A DNA stretch of 64,000 nucleotides. Source: Coriaria nepalensis (Eukaryota > Streptophyta > Magnoliopsida > Cucurbitales > Coriariaceae). Below, in pieces: positions 12,481 to 25,807 of the stretch. Both the position numbers and the translations under genes were made by a program. Location: assembly GCA_027186245.1 (NCBI GenBank), contig CP114485.1:12056001-12120000 (forward strand). The letters run 5' to 3'. The notes beneath the pieces are model-generated. The model had not been told where the DNA came from. It worked only from the letters and a program-made list of their open reading frames with translations, and did not search any database. Every line of letters starts with the position of its first letter. Position 1 is the stretch's first letter.

Positions 12481-15400
12481 TCTACTCTTTATTTTATATA
12501 TTTTTTTAATCTGACATCATAAGTGCGACTCGGACATCCATTGTCGAGTGATTCCGACACCCACTTTGTGTAAGGATTACTCTATCACCCTCAATGGATT
12601 ATTAATATGTTTTATTTCTTTTCTTTAACTTATTAAGAAAATTAAAGATTGATTTATAGTGCTATTTTTAATTATTAAATCAACTATAAATGGTGACCTT
12701 GTATTGTCAAGTCCAATTGGATCATATGCAATTCAAATTGTACATGAATTCTTTCCAAACCATTAATAAACATAGGTAAGAGATATATTATTTTCCGGAA
12801 TATTTTATTCTGACTAATGAAATCAAATCATATCGGTATATAATATCTCGACCGTAAAGTAAATAAAAAAAATATAATAATATATATGATTAATTAATTT
12901 CTAAATTTTGTAAAAAATTATTACCAAATGAAGAAAGAATTCTTTCCTTACATTAATTTCTCTTCAATTATGCTATAAATTTTAGTATGAGTATTAAGGA
13001 CATCCTACTGGTTACGGCGCCATTGATTTCCTTGAGAAAATGGTAAGTTTCAGTCGTGGGACCCACCGTAAGACTCGTTGTACTACGATCGTAACTGACT
13101 ACACCACGTGGTGCAATTTATATGAAATATTCTTTTGTCCGTTTACTTTATTTTTTATTATTTTTTTAATTAATTAAACGATATAATTCTCAAAATAGAA
13201 AATAACAAAATAATACATTACCAAGACCGAAAATAAACAATTTTTTTTTTATTTTCAATAAAATCATTTTATTTTATTAATTTATTATTTATATTTTTTT
13301 TCATTTCAAATAAATAAAGTTCCTTATAATTTTATTTTCACTATATTTTTAATCTTTAATCTTTTAATAAATATTTTTAATTTTTATTTCTAATGATCAC
13401 ACTATATTATGAAATATTATCATGTCCGATAATATTCTTATATAAAAAAATTATAATATACAAATATAAATATAAACACAAATATTGGTCAAGCCTCATA
13501 AATCCTAATTCATATATATATATATATATAATAGTAAAATTAAAAAAAAAAAAAAAACATTCTTAATGTATGGAATAATGCGGTGAAGTCAAGTCATACT
13601 TAATCATATAAATCCTTGATTTGTAGTATCTAATTTACTAATGACCTCAAACTTAAACTATATTTATTGCTTGTACTATGAGTCATATTCCATACCTAAT
13701 CCACCTAGCCATATAAATACAATCTAACGTCAAATCTAGTCAACTTAAATATTATTATTTCTCTTAGCCTATAAATTATAAACAAGATGAGACCCCCAAA
13801 CCCTAACGGATATACCAATGCTATATTACCATGATATCTAACTTGTGGGTTTCAAATAATAAATTATAGACAAGATGAGATCTCAAATTCTAGCCAACAA
13901 CATGAAGATCCTTCTAACTAATTTAATGTTTTTATTTTAGTTCCCATACCTTCATATTTTCCCTATTGTTGTTCCTATATTTTTTAATTTGATCAAGTAG
14001 GTCCCTAATATTTCTAATTTATCATATATATATATATATGTATATATAATTTAGTGAATATTATATTTAGGAATAAATAGTTCAACTCATAATTATTAGG
14101 GAGTGTCTTGGAAGTGTAAGTAAATAAATTAATATTAGAATTCATCTCATATCGTTTAGAAATAAGATTTATAGTTGATTTATAAATTAAGAGTTTTATC
14201 TTTTTTTAGAAAAAAAATATTGAATTCTTTATTTTATTATGATATCAGAGTTAGACCATAAACGGATGTATCAATACTCTATTATGTTACTTATGGAGTA
14301 TTCGGAATGATTGGTTTACAAGAGAGAGAGAGAATGTTTGAATTTGTTCTATATTATTTAAAAAAAAAATTTCTAATTGGTTTATAAGTCAAGAGTTTAT
14401 TTATAGGATATTTTAAGAGAAAAAATTATTAAACTCATCAATTTATCAATTAATAATATGCATTTTTCAAACTTTTCATTTAATTAATATTTAATTTTTA
14501 AAAAATATGAAATGATTTTTAATTTCTTATTATTTATTGAAAAAGGAAAAAAAAAATTTCCATGTACTGCAACTAGAATTAAGGGCACTTTCGACTATTC
14601 ATCGCATCATTATCCAATTACTTAAAACTTAATTTATTGCATGTTGACTCTGACATAGACACTGTAGTTACGATACACTTGAGAAAGAGTGAGGAAAGAA
14701 AGAAGGGTTGATTTTTCAGAAGCGTGAGGGTGGCACGTGCTCTGTAGCACGTAAGCAAATAGAAATAGTGGGTTGAGGTGACGCGCGTGTCAGTTTGGGG
14801 TTACAACTGCTCCCCAAACAGAGCCTTATCTCTATTTATTTATTTATAAATTATTCATGGTGGGGCCCGGTCCAAGATACCCTGTGGGTATGGTCCATCA
14901 ACTTTCATGCCTGACTCCCTGCTCCATTACGCTCCATGAAAGTGGTCCTTCAAGTTTGATAATCGAATTTCGTGGGACCCACACCACCTATTGATTAAGA
15001 AAACTAGAAAAGTTTTCTAACAAATTCAAGATTCTCGGTTTCGGGTCGGAGTCTGGAAATCTTTTCCCTTAATTGGGCCTCCCTACATTTCAATTTTCAT
15101 GGGCTATGGCTACAAAGGCAGATGTCCTAGCTGATGTATAAGGCCCATAGTAAGCCCAATCCATTAATGGGTTGGAAAATAAACTTAATCTAGTCCAAGT
15201 TTTTGGGCTTTTAGTAAATTTATGTACAATTGGGCTTTGAATTTATGGCCCAAATGTGTTATAAACTCAAACTGCAGTCTCAAAAGTCTTGCCATACACA
15301 AGCCTCAAAACATCATATTCATGCCTAAGGTTTAAAAAAAGCACCAGATAGATCCAAAGTCATAAGTGATATGCCCCAACACTGTCAAAAAGAACATTTG

Positions 15401-15967
15401 GGCTACCAGCCCAGCTCATGGTATTAGAACTTATAGGTTTTTTTTTTTTCTTTTTTGGTGTTTAGTGCCTATTCTCTATTATCAATTACTAATAGAGTTT
15501 ATTGCCTTTGAAAGATAATTAAGTCTGTCGATACATATTGAAATCCGTACATATAAATAAATGATAAACTTGATTATCTTCCAAGATGTAATTAGTATCC
15601 TAATCCCTCTTAATTAATTCGAAAAAGATAAAAGACAAATAAAATAGAATAGTGAAAATTGTACTTCTTATATTTGTTTTTATAGCAATATAAAGGTTAC
15701 ATTATAATATAAGTATATAAATAAATATGAAATTAATATATACTTATATATTATTATGTATTCACATGTCAAATTGATTAGTGTAAAAATAAAATAAAAT
15801 TCTGCTGATGTCTGTCCACTCTCTTCTCTTCTTCCATGTGTCCGGGAAACTTTCTCTCTCTCTCTCTCTCTCTCTTCTGTTTGTTTTTTACTTTCTTTTG
15901 ATCTTTTTCTTGTCAGAATCTATCTATATAAATAATATCCTTTTTGGGAAATAATTGAACCTATGAA

Positions 15968-16011
15968 TAAAAAATAAAATAAAATAAAATAAAATAAAAT
16001 AAATAAATAAA
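15968..16011. repeat. (AAAAT)n/(AAAT)n microsatellite
   Basis: Pentanucleotide AAAAT units that grade into AAAT units. Confidence 0.85.
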
Positions 16012-16926
16012 TGAACAAATGAAATCGAACATGTTTTAATTTTTCTTAACTAATATTTGCTCGAATGAACCAAAAGTTCACTTCCTTAGTTATGATGTCT
16101 ATAGGAACTTTGGCCTATTGTTTTTGTATGGAGAAGTTTATTAGAATTACTGTTGCTCTTCTTTCTTTATTGAAAAATGATAAATTTGGTAGCTTATGAT
16201 TTAATTTCGATAATTTTTAATTTAATTTAGATTTTAAATTTTTATAATTAACGAATTAACATGTGATTAATTTATTAAAATTATCTCTTACTTAAAATAT
16301 TATAAATTTTGAAAATTTTACAATTAAAAATAACTTTTCTTCCTTTAAGGAATCGTTTTATCTAAAGTTTAAAATTTAGTATAATAGTATTCGAAATACT
16401 AATAAGTTCATTGGAATTAGTCGCGGTTCAACTCCTACTAATTCACAATATGGTTTGAATTTCCAATTTTCTTCTTAAAATTTCACAATTTAAAATTTTA
16501 TATATTTATTATTATATAGTATAATTAATTACTGACTGTTAATATATTTATTATATATGAGTAATTTTACGAACTCCCTTATTCTTCATGTGATGAGGTT
16601 TAATTTGGCCATACTATACTATGAATTATATTCATACAAAAATATCTCTTTTTGAAAATTTATTTTTAAAGTTAATATATAATATAATAAAATTTTAATA
16701 AATTAATTTAAATAATAATAATTTTTATCTTAATTTAAAAATAACATATTAATTTTGTATTAATAATTTAATATTTAATTAAATTAAAATATTTATTCTT
16801 ACTAAAATTATGAATTTATCAAGATTTTATTATATATCTTAATTTTCAAATAATTTAAAGTACTATTAACATAAACGGAAGCAACGATAACAAAAAATAG
16901 GAATAAGCTTGAGTATCATGATGAGT

Positions 16927-16978
16927 CCTACGTCTCTTCACTCCGAATCGATCCTACGTCTCTTCACTCGGAATTGAT
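16927..16978. repeat. 26-bp tandem duplication
   Basis: Two adjacent copies (16927-16952 and 16953-16978) start CCTACGTCTCTTCACT and differ at two positions. No gene context. Confidence 0.85.
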
Positions 16979-19447
16979 TTAACATCTCATCAAACCACGA
17001 CGGAGAACCTCCGAAAACAACCATTGATTGATAAGTTATTCTATATTCTTTAAAGGGGTTATAGCGAATGTATAAACTTTCTAAAATTAAGAAAACAAAA
17101 AATCTTGATGTGTTTGGCTCCAGCCAAAAGAACTGCATGCAACTTAACTTGCTTATCATAGGCTACCATGAACAAGAACTTTAACAAAATTTATATATAT
17201 TCCCTAATCCAGTGGTAGGGAAAGGGACGGTAAGGACATATACTGCCGTATTCTACTCTCAACCTCCTTTAAAATTGTGTCCGTCCTAAATCAATTTTCT
17301 GGCTCAATCCTTACTCTAATGCCTCTAATTTGTGTGTACATGCATGGGAGTTTTTAGAGTCTCTAGGGTTTTTTTTTTTTTTTAATTTTTTTTTTAATTT
17401 AGGAGATATTTTAACATATTTTCAGTGATAGATTATAAATTTTAGAAAAAATAATTAAATTTTTAATATTATTAAATAAATTTAAAATATAATCTTAAAT
17501 ATTATATATATATATATATATATATAATTAAATTTAGATCAAATTTAAAAAATTGCTTCTATCCAATTATTTGTCTTTTTCATCTTGGACTTGTCCAACA
17601 AAAAGAAGCATTACTTTTTTATCATGCGCCACTCTGTAAAGAGTTCCTTATCCTTTTCGTACATAATGGGGGACCAATCTATATTCTTACATGATTAAGA
17701 AAGCATCACCCTATAGTTATTGTATATTCAATCTATTAAGTAATAAAAAAAAAGTGTCTCAATTCAAAGGATTCTTATATCTTAAAGGATAATATATCAT
17801 ATACTTATATAATAATAATCAAAATTTGAATTTATATTCAAAATCTTGATATAAATTATTGAAAATCTTAATAACTCACCGAATAATCAACTGCACTCGA
17901 TATCCGATGATCTTAATAAATTATAGTAAAATGGTTATAGCCGAATGATTCTTCTAAGACATAATTTTTTAGAAAATTCATATGACATATTATACGAATA
18001 AATTATAAATTTTAAAAATTATTATATGATTAAATTATATATTTATATATAATAATATTAAATTACAATAGTATTAAATCACATGAAATACACCAGAAAT
18101 CTTAATACGGTAATCCGTGATAATAAATATGGTAGGCATATCGTGACGTAGGGGTTGATGACGCAAAGAAGAGAATGAAAGTTTGAGTGGCCACCTAGCT
18201 GCAAACCCGTTGGCCAAGCAAAAAATTGTGATGTGGGTAATCACCAAGTAGCTAGGATACTTGCTATATAAGTTCCAAGTAAATGTAATGTTCAAGCTAG
18301 CCCTAGATACGTACAATAATACGTGTCAAAAACCCATTGCTTGAGTATAACCATGAGATAAGAGTTTTTATTTACCATTTCAAAAAAAAATTCTCTCTTC
18401 TTGTTTTTTTTCACCTTAGTGGCTTATTGCAATAATACACGCTTTCAATGAAGGAATCGTCCCCCACATTCTAAGAAAACGACTGTCAACTATTTTAGGG
18501 ACAAAGACTCTTTGCATGCATAGAATCCTATCAATGAAGATATGGTCTCTCTGATCCTATTGAATTTCTTAAAAAGCCCTATATTTTTTCTTTTACCAAT
18601 CACATTAAGGCTTTTACAAAAAAGAAAAGACTATATATTATATCAAAGGCTAGAAGTCTCTTACATTCTTACTTTTGGGCCAAAAACATCTTATATTATA
18701 AAATGTTTCAAAAAATCTTTTATATCTTTTTTAACAGTCAAATAGACGGAAATGGGAGAAGGTATTTAGCCCTAAAATGAAAACACATGGAGCTTTTAAC
18801 ACTAAACAAAACATAATAAGTTATTTTAAGTATTTTAAAATGTAGGAGATTATTAGCTCCAAAAGGAAAATACAAGAAATTATAAGCCCTTAAAAAGATA
18901 ATTAAGAAAGCTATATTTATATGAATTTAAGATCCGTACTACTATGGAGCTCAATTTGGGTCCATGAATGAAACTAATTTATAAACTTTATTTTTCATAT
19001 TCACCATTTGATTGGACGGAAGCTCGGCCCCGCAAAAGAAACGACAGACAGAGAGAAAGAGTCGGCAAATTTGTTTGGATAATTTTTCCACGACAAGAGG
19101 TCATGTAATTATAATTAATGGATACAAATAAAATAAACAATACATTTTTTTTTTCTTTTTATAATTATTTAAATTAATTTAAAATATTCTCCTTTATATA
19201 TATATATATATATATATTAAAAAGTAAATAATTTATATCTATTATTTTCTATTACATCATATCATACGCGTATGAATATTAATAAAAAAAAAATTATATT
19301 ATACACTTAAAATTTTAAATTTTTATCTTAAAAACTATTTATCAAATTATTAATAATAAGAGTTGATTGATTTTCAAGCATTGCATGCGTTCTTGATATG
19401 AGACCCCATTTCTTACACATAATGCAATACCTTACATGAGTTGAAAA

Positions 19448-19498
<51 letters not shown>

Positions 19499-21094
19499 CT
19501 AAGATATGGGTTTTACATAAAAGAAAAAATAATTAATAAATGTTACCTTATATTATGAAATGATTCAACAATATAATAAATAAAATGGTCATGAATGATT
19601 ACAAACAAAATTTCTATAACAAATTTAAAAGGAACAAGAGAGTGCATACACTAATTTGTTAGAATCAAAATATTTGAATTTTAAAGTTTACTTAAGAAAA
19701 TAGTATAAAATATTTTAAATTTGAGGAATAAATCTCTAGAAAACTATCTAATTCAATAATCATATGTGTAAGAATAAAATTCTCAAAATCCAAAATCCAA
19801 AACTCAATCTAATACAAAAAAAAAAAAAAAAAAGTAATATTCTAATATGAAATATTATGAATACTTGAATTTCAATCTTTTCTATAATATTTTGGAGCAA
19901 ACTATTATGATATTTTAAGATTGAAAAGATCCGAGACACAAAAAAAATTTGAGATTATTTTTAAAATTAAAATAAAAAAAACTTCAAACAATGAAATAGG
20001 TCGGGCAGAGGAAACTAAATGGCCATTATTAAAGACCATAAACATAGCAAAAAAATAATGAAAAAACTTCAATAAAAAAGAAGAAATCTCAAAAAAGGAT
20101 GACAAAAATAGCCTAAGTACTTACTTGAGAGTTTTTTTTTTTTTAAGCAAGGACCAAAACAAAAGAGAGGCGGCTAGAATTTTTTAGAGAGAAAAGAAAG
20201 AAAGAAATCTTGGACGATAAATATAGAGAAATTTTTGTATAAATTATATTTATGTATTATTTTTATAATCTGATAAGTAAAATTATGTCGCATGTAAAAT
20301 AGCATGAGTTTAAAAATAATATATAGGTCCAATTCATTCAAAATTTCTCATATATACATCCATACACACTTAATGGTCCTGAAACCTTAAGTGAACGGTA
20401 TTCGACGACAAACCGGTCAACTTGAAGTAGTCGTGACTTGATTACAATTTTGTTTCCTATTGAACTAAGAAAGAATATATTTTCCATGTCCTATTTCGTT
20501 ATTAGATAGCTTGTTTCAAGTCTTGATACGTTTCCTTTAACATATTTTCGAATAATATGAGATTAATGATTAAGAAATTGTAGGAACTAAAGCTTTCGAC
20601 CAAACAGAAAAAAAAAAACAAAAAACAAAAAAAGACTAAGGCAAAGCTGTTATTTAAGTCATTCGTGACAGCTAACCTAATGTCGTAACTACTTTGAAAA
20701 CCCCCATATGGTAAAAAAAAAAAAAAAGAAAAAAAAAAAGTGTAACCGAGTCTCATTTGGTGCAAAATACCAAGTAAAGTTTCATATGAGTTCTAGCGAG
20801 TAGAACAGTTAGATTCGTACGGAAGACCTATCAAATATTAAAGGACATAAAAAGCAAACGTTAATCTAAGTTTCCGACTCTTCCTACTGCCCTTATGGTG
20901 ACAAAGGGGGAACTTAGAATGGAGGTTGGGGTCATCATCATACATTGTTCTTGTCCTTTTATTTCACCTTTAACATCTAGGTTTTCTATCTAGCTAGCTA
21001 AATTATATATATATGTATATATTTCTCCTCTTTACTTCTCTATATAGCATTCTCATTCCTCACTTCTCAAATCTCTGTGTTTTCATTTTGCAAA

Positions 21095-22597
21095 ATGGCA
21101 ACAAGCAAAGGGAGGGGAAAGGGCTTGAAGTACAACTTAGAGGACGAAGAGGAAGACCTAGAAGAAGAAGAAGAAGAAGAAGAAGATTATGATTATGAAG
21201 ATATCAGCGAATTAGGGTTTGTTGAGGACAGTCGAAAAAAGAGAGCTATGACTTCTGGTTCAGCTTCTAACAAGAAAGGATCTAGTGGTATCACCGGAGG
21301 GCCTGCACCAACGCAGCCTTACTGTCAGGCCGATGATTGCAATACGGATCTGAGTGATGCAAGACGCTACCATAAACGCCACAAGGTATGTGAGATCCAT
21401 TCCAAAGCGGCGGCGGTCGTGGTGGCTGGATTCCCTCAACGATTTTGCCAACAATGTAGCAGGTTAGATAACACAAATCTCAGATCTGTTTTCTAAGGTC
21501 TTAGCAAAAGCCGTTGTAGAAAACCTGAGTTGATAATGCTTCATATCTTAGCTCAACTGGGCAGTTCCTAATATTCTTCAAAATGGTAAGAAGATGTGCT
21601 TAAACTAAAAAGAAACATGTTAAAACCAAAAGAAAATTCCTTAATTTGGACTCTATTATTTATGATGCATAATTCTTGTACGTAATATATGTGAAACAAA
21701 ATACTAGGTTACTGCTTGTATATGGTTATTGATTTTCATGTTTAGGATCGATCATGTTTATAATTAATTGATTTAATTAAATACTAATTTGGGAATTTAT
21801 ACCAAAGAACAGCCATTATAGTAGTTTCTAGATTGTATGTAACATATATATAGCATATGTGAAATGTGTCTAAAAAATACCTCGATTAAGCGTAATATTA
21901 TGTCTAATGTAAAAAGTAATAATAAAACAAGGAAAAGGGGCCGGCCTAACTTGGCTATGTATCCCCACCAAAAACCAAACAACTTAATATATGCATTGAA
22001 TTTCACCTATATGTCATGCATTATTGTCCTTTCGCTTGTTGTTTGGGTCGATATACTATAAAGAGATGTTGGTGTATGCATATAATGTTCAATTATGTGA
22101 CACATTAAAATTTATTATATTATAAATATTATTTTGATACATTTTATTATAATTATAAATATTATTTTCATAATAAACATCACTTTCGCATCCTATTGTT
22201 ATATCTCATCAAAATCACACACATTACTGTCACAACAAACGTCACTTTCACAGATTAATTGGGTATGCCACATGAGTTATGTGCATATAAGAATATCTCT
22301 TAGCATTGATTTATTATTTATAAGCTTTTTTTCTGTCTTTCATGAAATAAAATGCCAGCAGGATTGGACTTCATGAACATGAATTTTGGAGTAGCAAAAG
22401 TACTTATGCATGGTGACATCAAAATAATGATTATATATTATGAAAAAAAAAAAAAAAATCTTTATTCTTATAGGTTCCATGGGCTGTTGGAGTTTGATGA
22501 AGCTAAAAGGAGTTGCCGGAGGCGTTTAGCCGGCCACAACGAGCGGAGGAGGAAAAGCTTATCCGACTTGCATGGCGGAGGAGAAGGTTCCACCTGA
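21095..22597 (+). CDS. SPL3: small SBP-box transcription factor (SPL3/4/5 type)
   Basis: SQUAMOSA-promoter-binding-like factor of the small class that promotes the vegetative phase change and flowering; nuclear. Two exons, 21095-21462 and 22474-22597, join in phase to 163 aa. The intron after CSR in the SBP domain is the conserved intron position of the family. The SBP domain spans about residues 77-151, with the first zinc site YCQADDC..KVCEIH and the second CQQC..H..C. A basic nuclear-localisation stretch ([17 protein letters not shown]) follows. An acidic N terminus contains eight consecutive Glu residues. An upstream in-frame ATG at 21077 would add six residues; I prefer 21095 because [10 protein letters not shown] begins the conserved part. 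The symbol rests on size, the miR156 site in the 3' UTR and the neighbouring BAC1 gene, so SPL4 or SPL5 cannot be excluded. Confidence 0.93.
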
Positions 22598-22792
22598 TTA
22601 TAATAATCAAACAATTTGAAGGTAATAAATATGATCTAATCATAAGTTCATAATTATAATTTAGAGATTAAACCAAGAGAGCAAATTTATGTTATGCTAC
22701 GATCACGATCGCCTCGTATGTACTATATATGCTCTCTCTCTTCTGTCAATCCTTAATTGTATTCTATTATGCACTAATGTTGGTTAATATGT
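22598..22792 (+). other. SPL 3' untranslated region
   Basis: Sequence after the SPL stop codon. It includes the miR156 complementary site listed separately. The transcript end is not determined; it may continue into the duplicated 63-bp unit that follows. Confidence 0.6.
22729..22748 (+). promoter_or_regulatory. miR156/157 target site
   Basis: Twenty bases, containing GCTCTCTCTCTTCTGTCA, complementary to miR156. They lie about 130 bases after the SPL stop codon, the position known in the small SPL3/4/5 class. The conserved site usually starts with G; here it starts with A, at the miRNA 3' end where mismatches are tolerated. The seed-pairing part (CTTCTGTCA) is intact. It predicts repression by miR156 in juvenile shoots. 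Confidence 0.9.
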
Positions 22793-22918
22793 AGTTTTGC
22801 TTTAAGATATCGGTTTCGAACCACGCTATAATTTGTAAAGCTTGATTATTTGTTTAGTTTTGCTTTAAGATATCGGTTTCGAACCACGCTATAATTTGTA
22901 AAGCTTGATTATTTGTTT
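22793..22918. repeat. perfect 63-bp tandem duplication
   Basis: Copies at 22793-22855 and 22856-22918 are identical. The unit starts AGTTTTGCTTTAAGATATCG. It lies 45 bases after the miR156 site, in or just past the SPL 3' UTR. Confidence 0.95.
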
Positions 22919-23305
22919 TACTTATTTTTCATCCTTAATAACTTGGTCGGATCCTCATGTAGTCATAATTCATTCAGGTTCAGATCATGATTAGAAAAAG
23001 GTCCAATCTTTAGTGCCAAAACTTGAAGGGTAAAATCCATGACAAATTAAGAATATTATTGTTCTGGAAAAAAATCTAAGAATATCATTGTTCCGACATG
23101 ATCTGATTTGTAAATAGAGGTAAGGAATTTGAAACTTGAAACTCCCCGTTTTCGGAGAAAAGAATCAACTGACTTTCACAATCATATCAGTCATCTATAT
23201 AAACCAGCCCCTTCTCAGAATATTCTTCGGCAAAACTTTCCGATGGAAGGGGCGGAGGGTGGGGATCAAGTGAGTGAATAAATGAGTCAAGGAAAGGGCC
23301 CCAGC

Positions 23306-25807
23306 CTACTCTCGCCTGGCACCTAAGACTTTTGCGGCTAGCTCCCAGGTGACGATCGCCGCTGCATTTGCTGGAAAGGCCCGAAGTAAGGTTGGGCCTA
23401 AGCCCGTATAGCATCCTCTAATTCCAGCTTTTTGGTAAATCTGAGAAGCAAAAGACCAAATATCAGCTAACAATCTCCCCTTTTTAATTAGACATCGAAC
23501 TTGAAAGGAGGAATATAATAAAAGTACGGGTTTGTTTATAACAAAGCTCCCTAAGATATTAACAAAAAAAGCTTTATCGATGGTCAATGGGGGGAATCAA
23601 GCAATCTTACCGAATTCAAGATAACAAAGGGATTTCTACCCGATTTTCTATTTGGAGTAGTCTGAATTATCGTCTTTGCTACATCCAAGGGAAGAACAGC
23701 AGACCAAAACTGCACGAAAAATCACAGTACATGAGATGTAATAACTTCCAAAAAAAGAAAATCGATAAAAAGTCATTTTCCAAAGCCTACCGCTACACCA
23801 CCAAGACCTCCACTAAAAATCCCGATTCCCATATCAACCAAATTGGAGTGCTCAGATGAGACATCTTTTAGTTGTAAATGCATGTAATAACGAACGTGTT
23901 CATAAATGATAAAAAAGGTCGCATTTCCAACAGCCTCTCGTAAGAAAGTAGTAAAACCTCCACGAAAGACACCTGAAACCTGAAAAATAATTTTACATAG
24001 TGCGAGTTCTAAATTATAATCACATGGGAACTTTATCAAAAAGCATTTAGGGATTTTTTCTTACCCCTTCAGTCTTCATGGTCTTGAGCACACAATCAAG
24101 AGGACTAGTGTATCTTTCGGATTTTGGAACCAAAGAGTCCGTGCCTTGAACCTGCATCCTACACTGAAGATGCTCCGTGTTAGTTATAATAAGAGGGAGC
24201 AACGCATCCCGGTCAACTAGAGTTTGGGTAAACTGAAATTTAGTTAGCTGTATGGCCAGTTTGCCTAAGAGTTCAAAGAATCCTGTTTGAGTTTAAATTA
24301 ATAAATGTCGGAACTCCTAAAAAATAGCATCACATCAATTTTAATCTAAGCTTATACTGAAATCCAAATTCAAAAATCCACTTCTAAAAACAGCTAAGGC
24401 GTACTAGCAGCTACTTACATTTTGTGGACTTTTAAGCCGAATTTCTGGCTTCAAATTGGAATTTAAATCCCAAACTAGAATTTCAATTGCTCGCCCAAAG
24501 TATACCCTTACAAAAGTCTAGTTGGGTCACAAAAGAGACTTACATATCTCATAATCTAATCAAAATACAGTTTGACTAGCTTCCAATTTGCCTGAGTTAC
24601 AAATTAAAACTCTTAACCAGAATTACCTTACTTTACCTTAACAAGCTCGGAAGGACATAATATAAAGCTGATAATGGAACCAGCATAAGCTGCAGAAGGA
24701 ATTATTACTAGGGGATCGGGCCTGCTACTTTGCACACCTCCCTTATACAAGAAAAACAAGAAGAAGAGCAAGAAGATTAGAAAGAGAAGTTGCATATATA
24801 TATATATATTATGTAAAATAAGAAAAAAGAATAATTTCAGGTTAAGAATTGTAGAAACCTGAAGTGACTTCTTTGTTTGTGAATACATGCCAAAAAGAAG
24901 GGAACTCTCAAAAGCGACCCCGAGAAAAGATGATGTCGCCCCTCTATATAGTCCTCTAACCTGTCAGATATGATCACAATATTATCCAAAAATGATAACA
25001 AAGAAACAATAATCGGGCGATGGGTGTCAGAACTAAACAAGGACGAAATAGAGAACTTGTTCATATCACATTGTTTTCTGTCAAATTGCAAGTTACAAAA
25101 AATATTCATTGGATCATATTGATTGATAGTTAAAAACAGAGTCATTACCCCTTCAGTCCCAAGTATCCTCGCAGTACAATGCAAACTATTCCGGTACTTC
25201 AGCCCATGTGCTTCCGTATTGTGCTTTTGCATCTTCACCTTGAGAAAATGAGCAAAATATAAATAAATAAGTTCATAGCAAGAAGAACAATTGAGTATTC
25301 ATCCAAAGTAGTAAAAACAAAAAAGTTCCATCATTTAAATTCCAATAGAGATACTACATCAGACTTTGAAAGCCTGAAAGCAGTCTTCAAAATATTCATA
25401 TTTACTAATCAAAATTGGGTCTAGTGTTATTTATCTTTAAAAAAAAAAAAAAAAAATTCTTCGAGTCTGTGATCATAAAAAATCAAATTCTGCCATCATC
25501 ATCCTCACTCACATCAGAAATTAGTCCAGAATTAAAGTGTTAGCTTCCCTTCACCATCTTAAATCTCATACAAAATCCAAGCTAAGCTAAATTTTTTTTT
25601 TTTTTTTTTTCAAAAATTGCTATGGTAGTTGCTAAAACCCTTTGTTTCTACCCATTAGGCCATTAGAAGAGAAATTGGAGTAAAAATCATAAAGTGAAAA
25701 AAAGAGAAGCTTACTTTGACGGTGTCAAAAGGGTGGCCGGTGACGACGGTGGAAACGCCGGCGAGTAAGCCGGCGACGTAGTCCTTGTAACTAGAAGTAT
25801 CCACCAT
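23306..25807 (-). CDS. BAC1: mitochondrial basic amino acid carrier, BAC1 type
   Basis: Mitochondrial carrier family (SLC25) protein of the inner membrane, which exchanges arginine, ornithine, lysine or histidine and links cytosolic and mitochondrial arginine catabolism. Eight coding exons on the minus strand, all phase 0: 25715-25807, 25149-25238, 24859-24960, 24637-24741, 24065-24163, 23791-23979, 23611-23709 and 23306-23440, giving 303 aa. The three carrier repeats each carry the PX[DE]XX[KR] signature: PFDTVK (26-31), PSELVK (125-130) and PLDVAK (233-238). The second repeat has Glu and the flanking LCPSELVKCRMQ that I know from the BAC/ornithine carrier group. The C-terminal repeat has the conserved GCYTGLGPTLLRAFPANAA block. 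The start at 25807 gives MVDTSSYKDYVAG, which fits the family. The gene converges with SPL, with about 0.5 kb between them. Confidence 0.95.

Larger units (their letters stand above)
12481..20990. other. long AT-rich intergenic region
   Basis: About 8.5 kb without a recognisable gene. It contains AT, CT and AAAAT microsatellites (for example 15853-15873, 15968-16011, 19467-19490), poly-A/T runs, a short 26-bp tandem duplication at 16927-16978 and a cluster of TGGGCY-type motifs at about 15075-15420. The open frames present are short and low-complexity. Confidence 0.6.
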
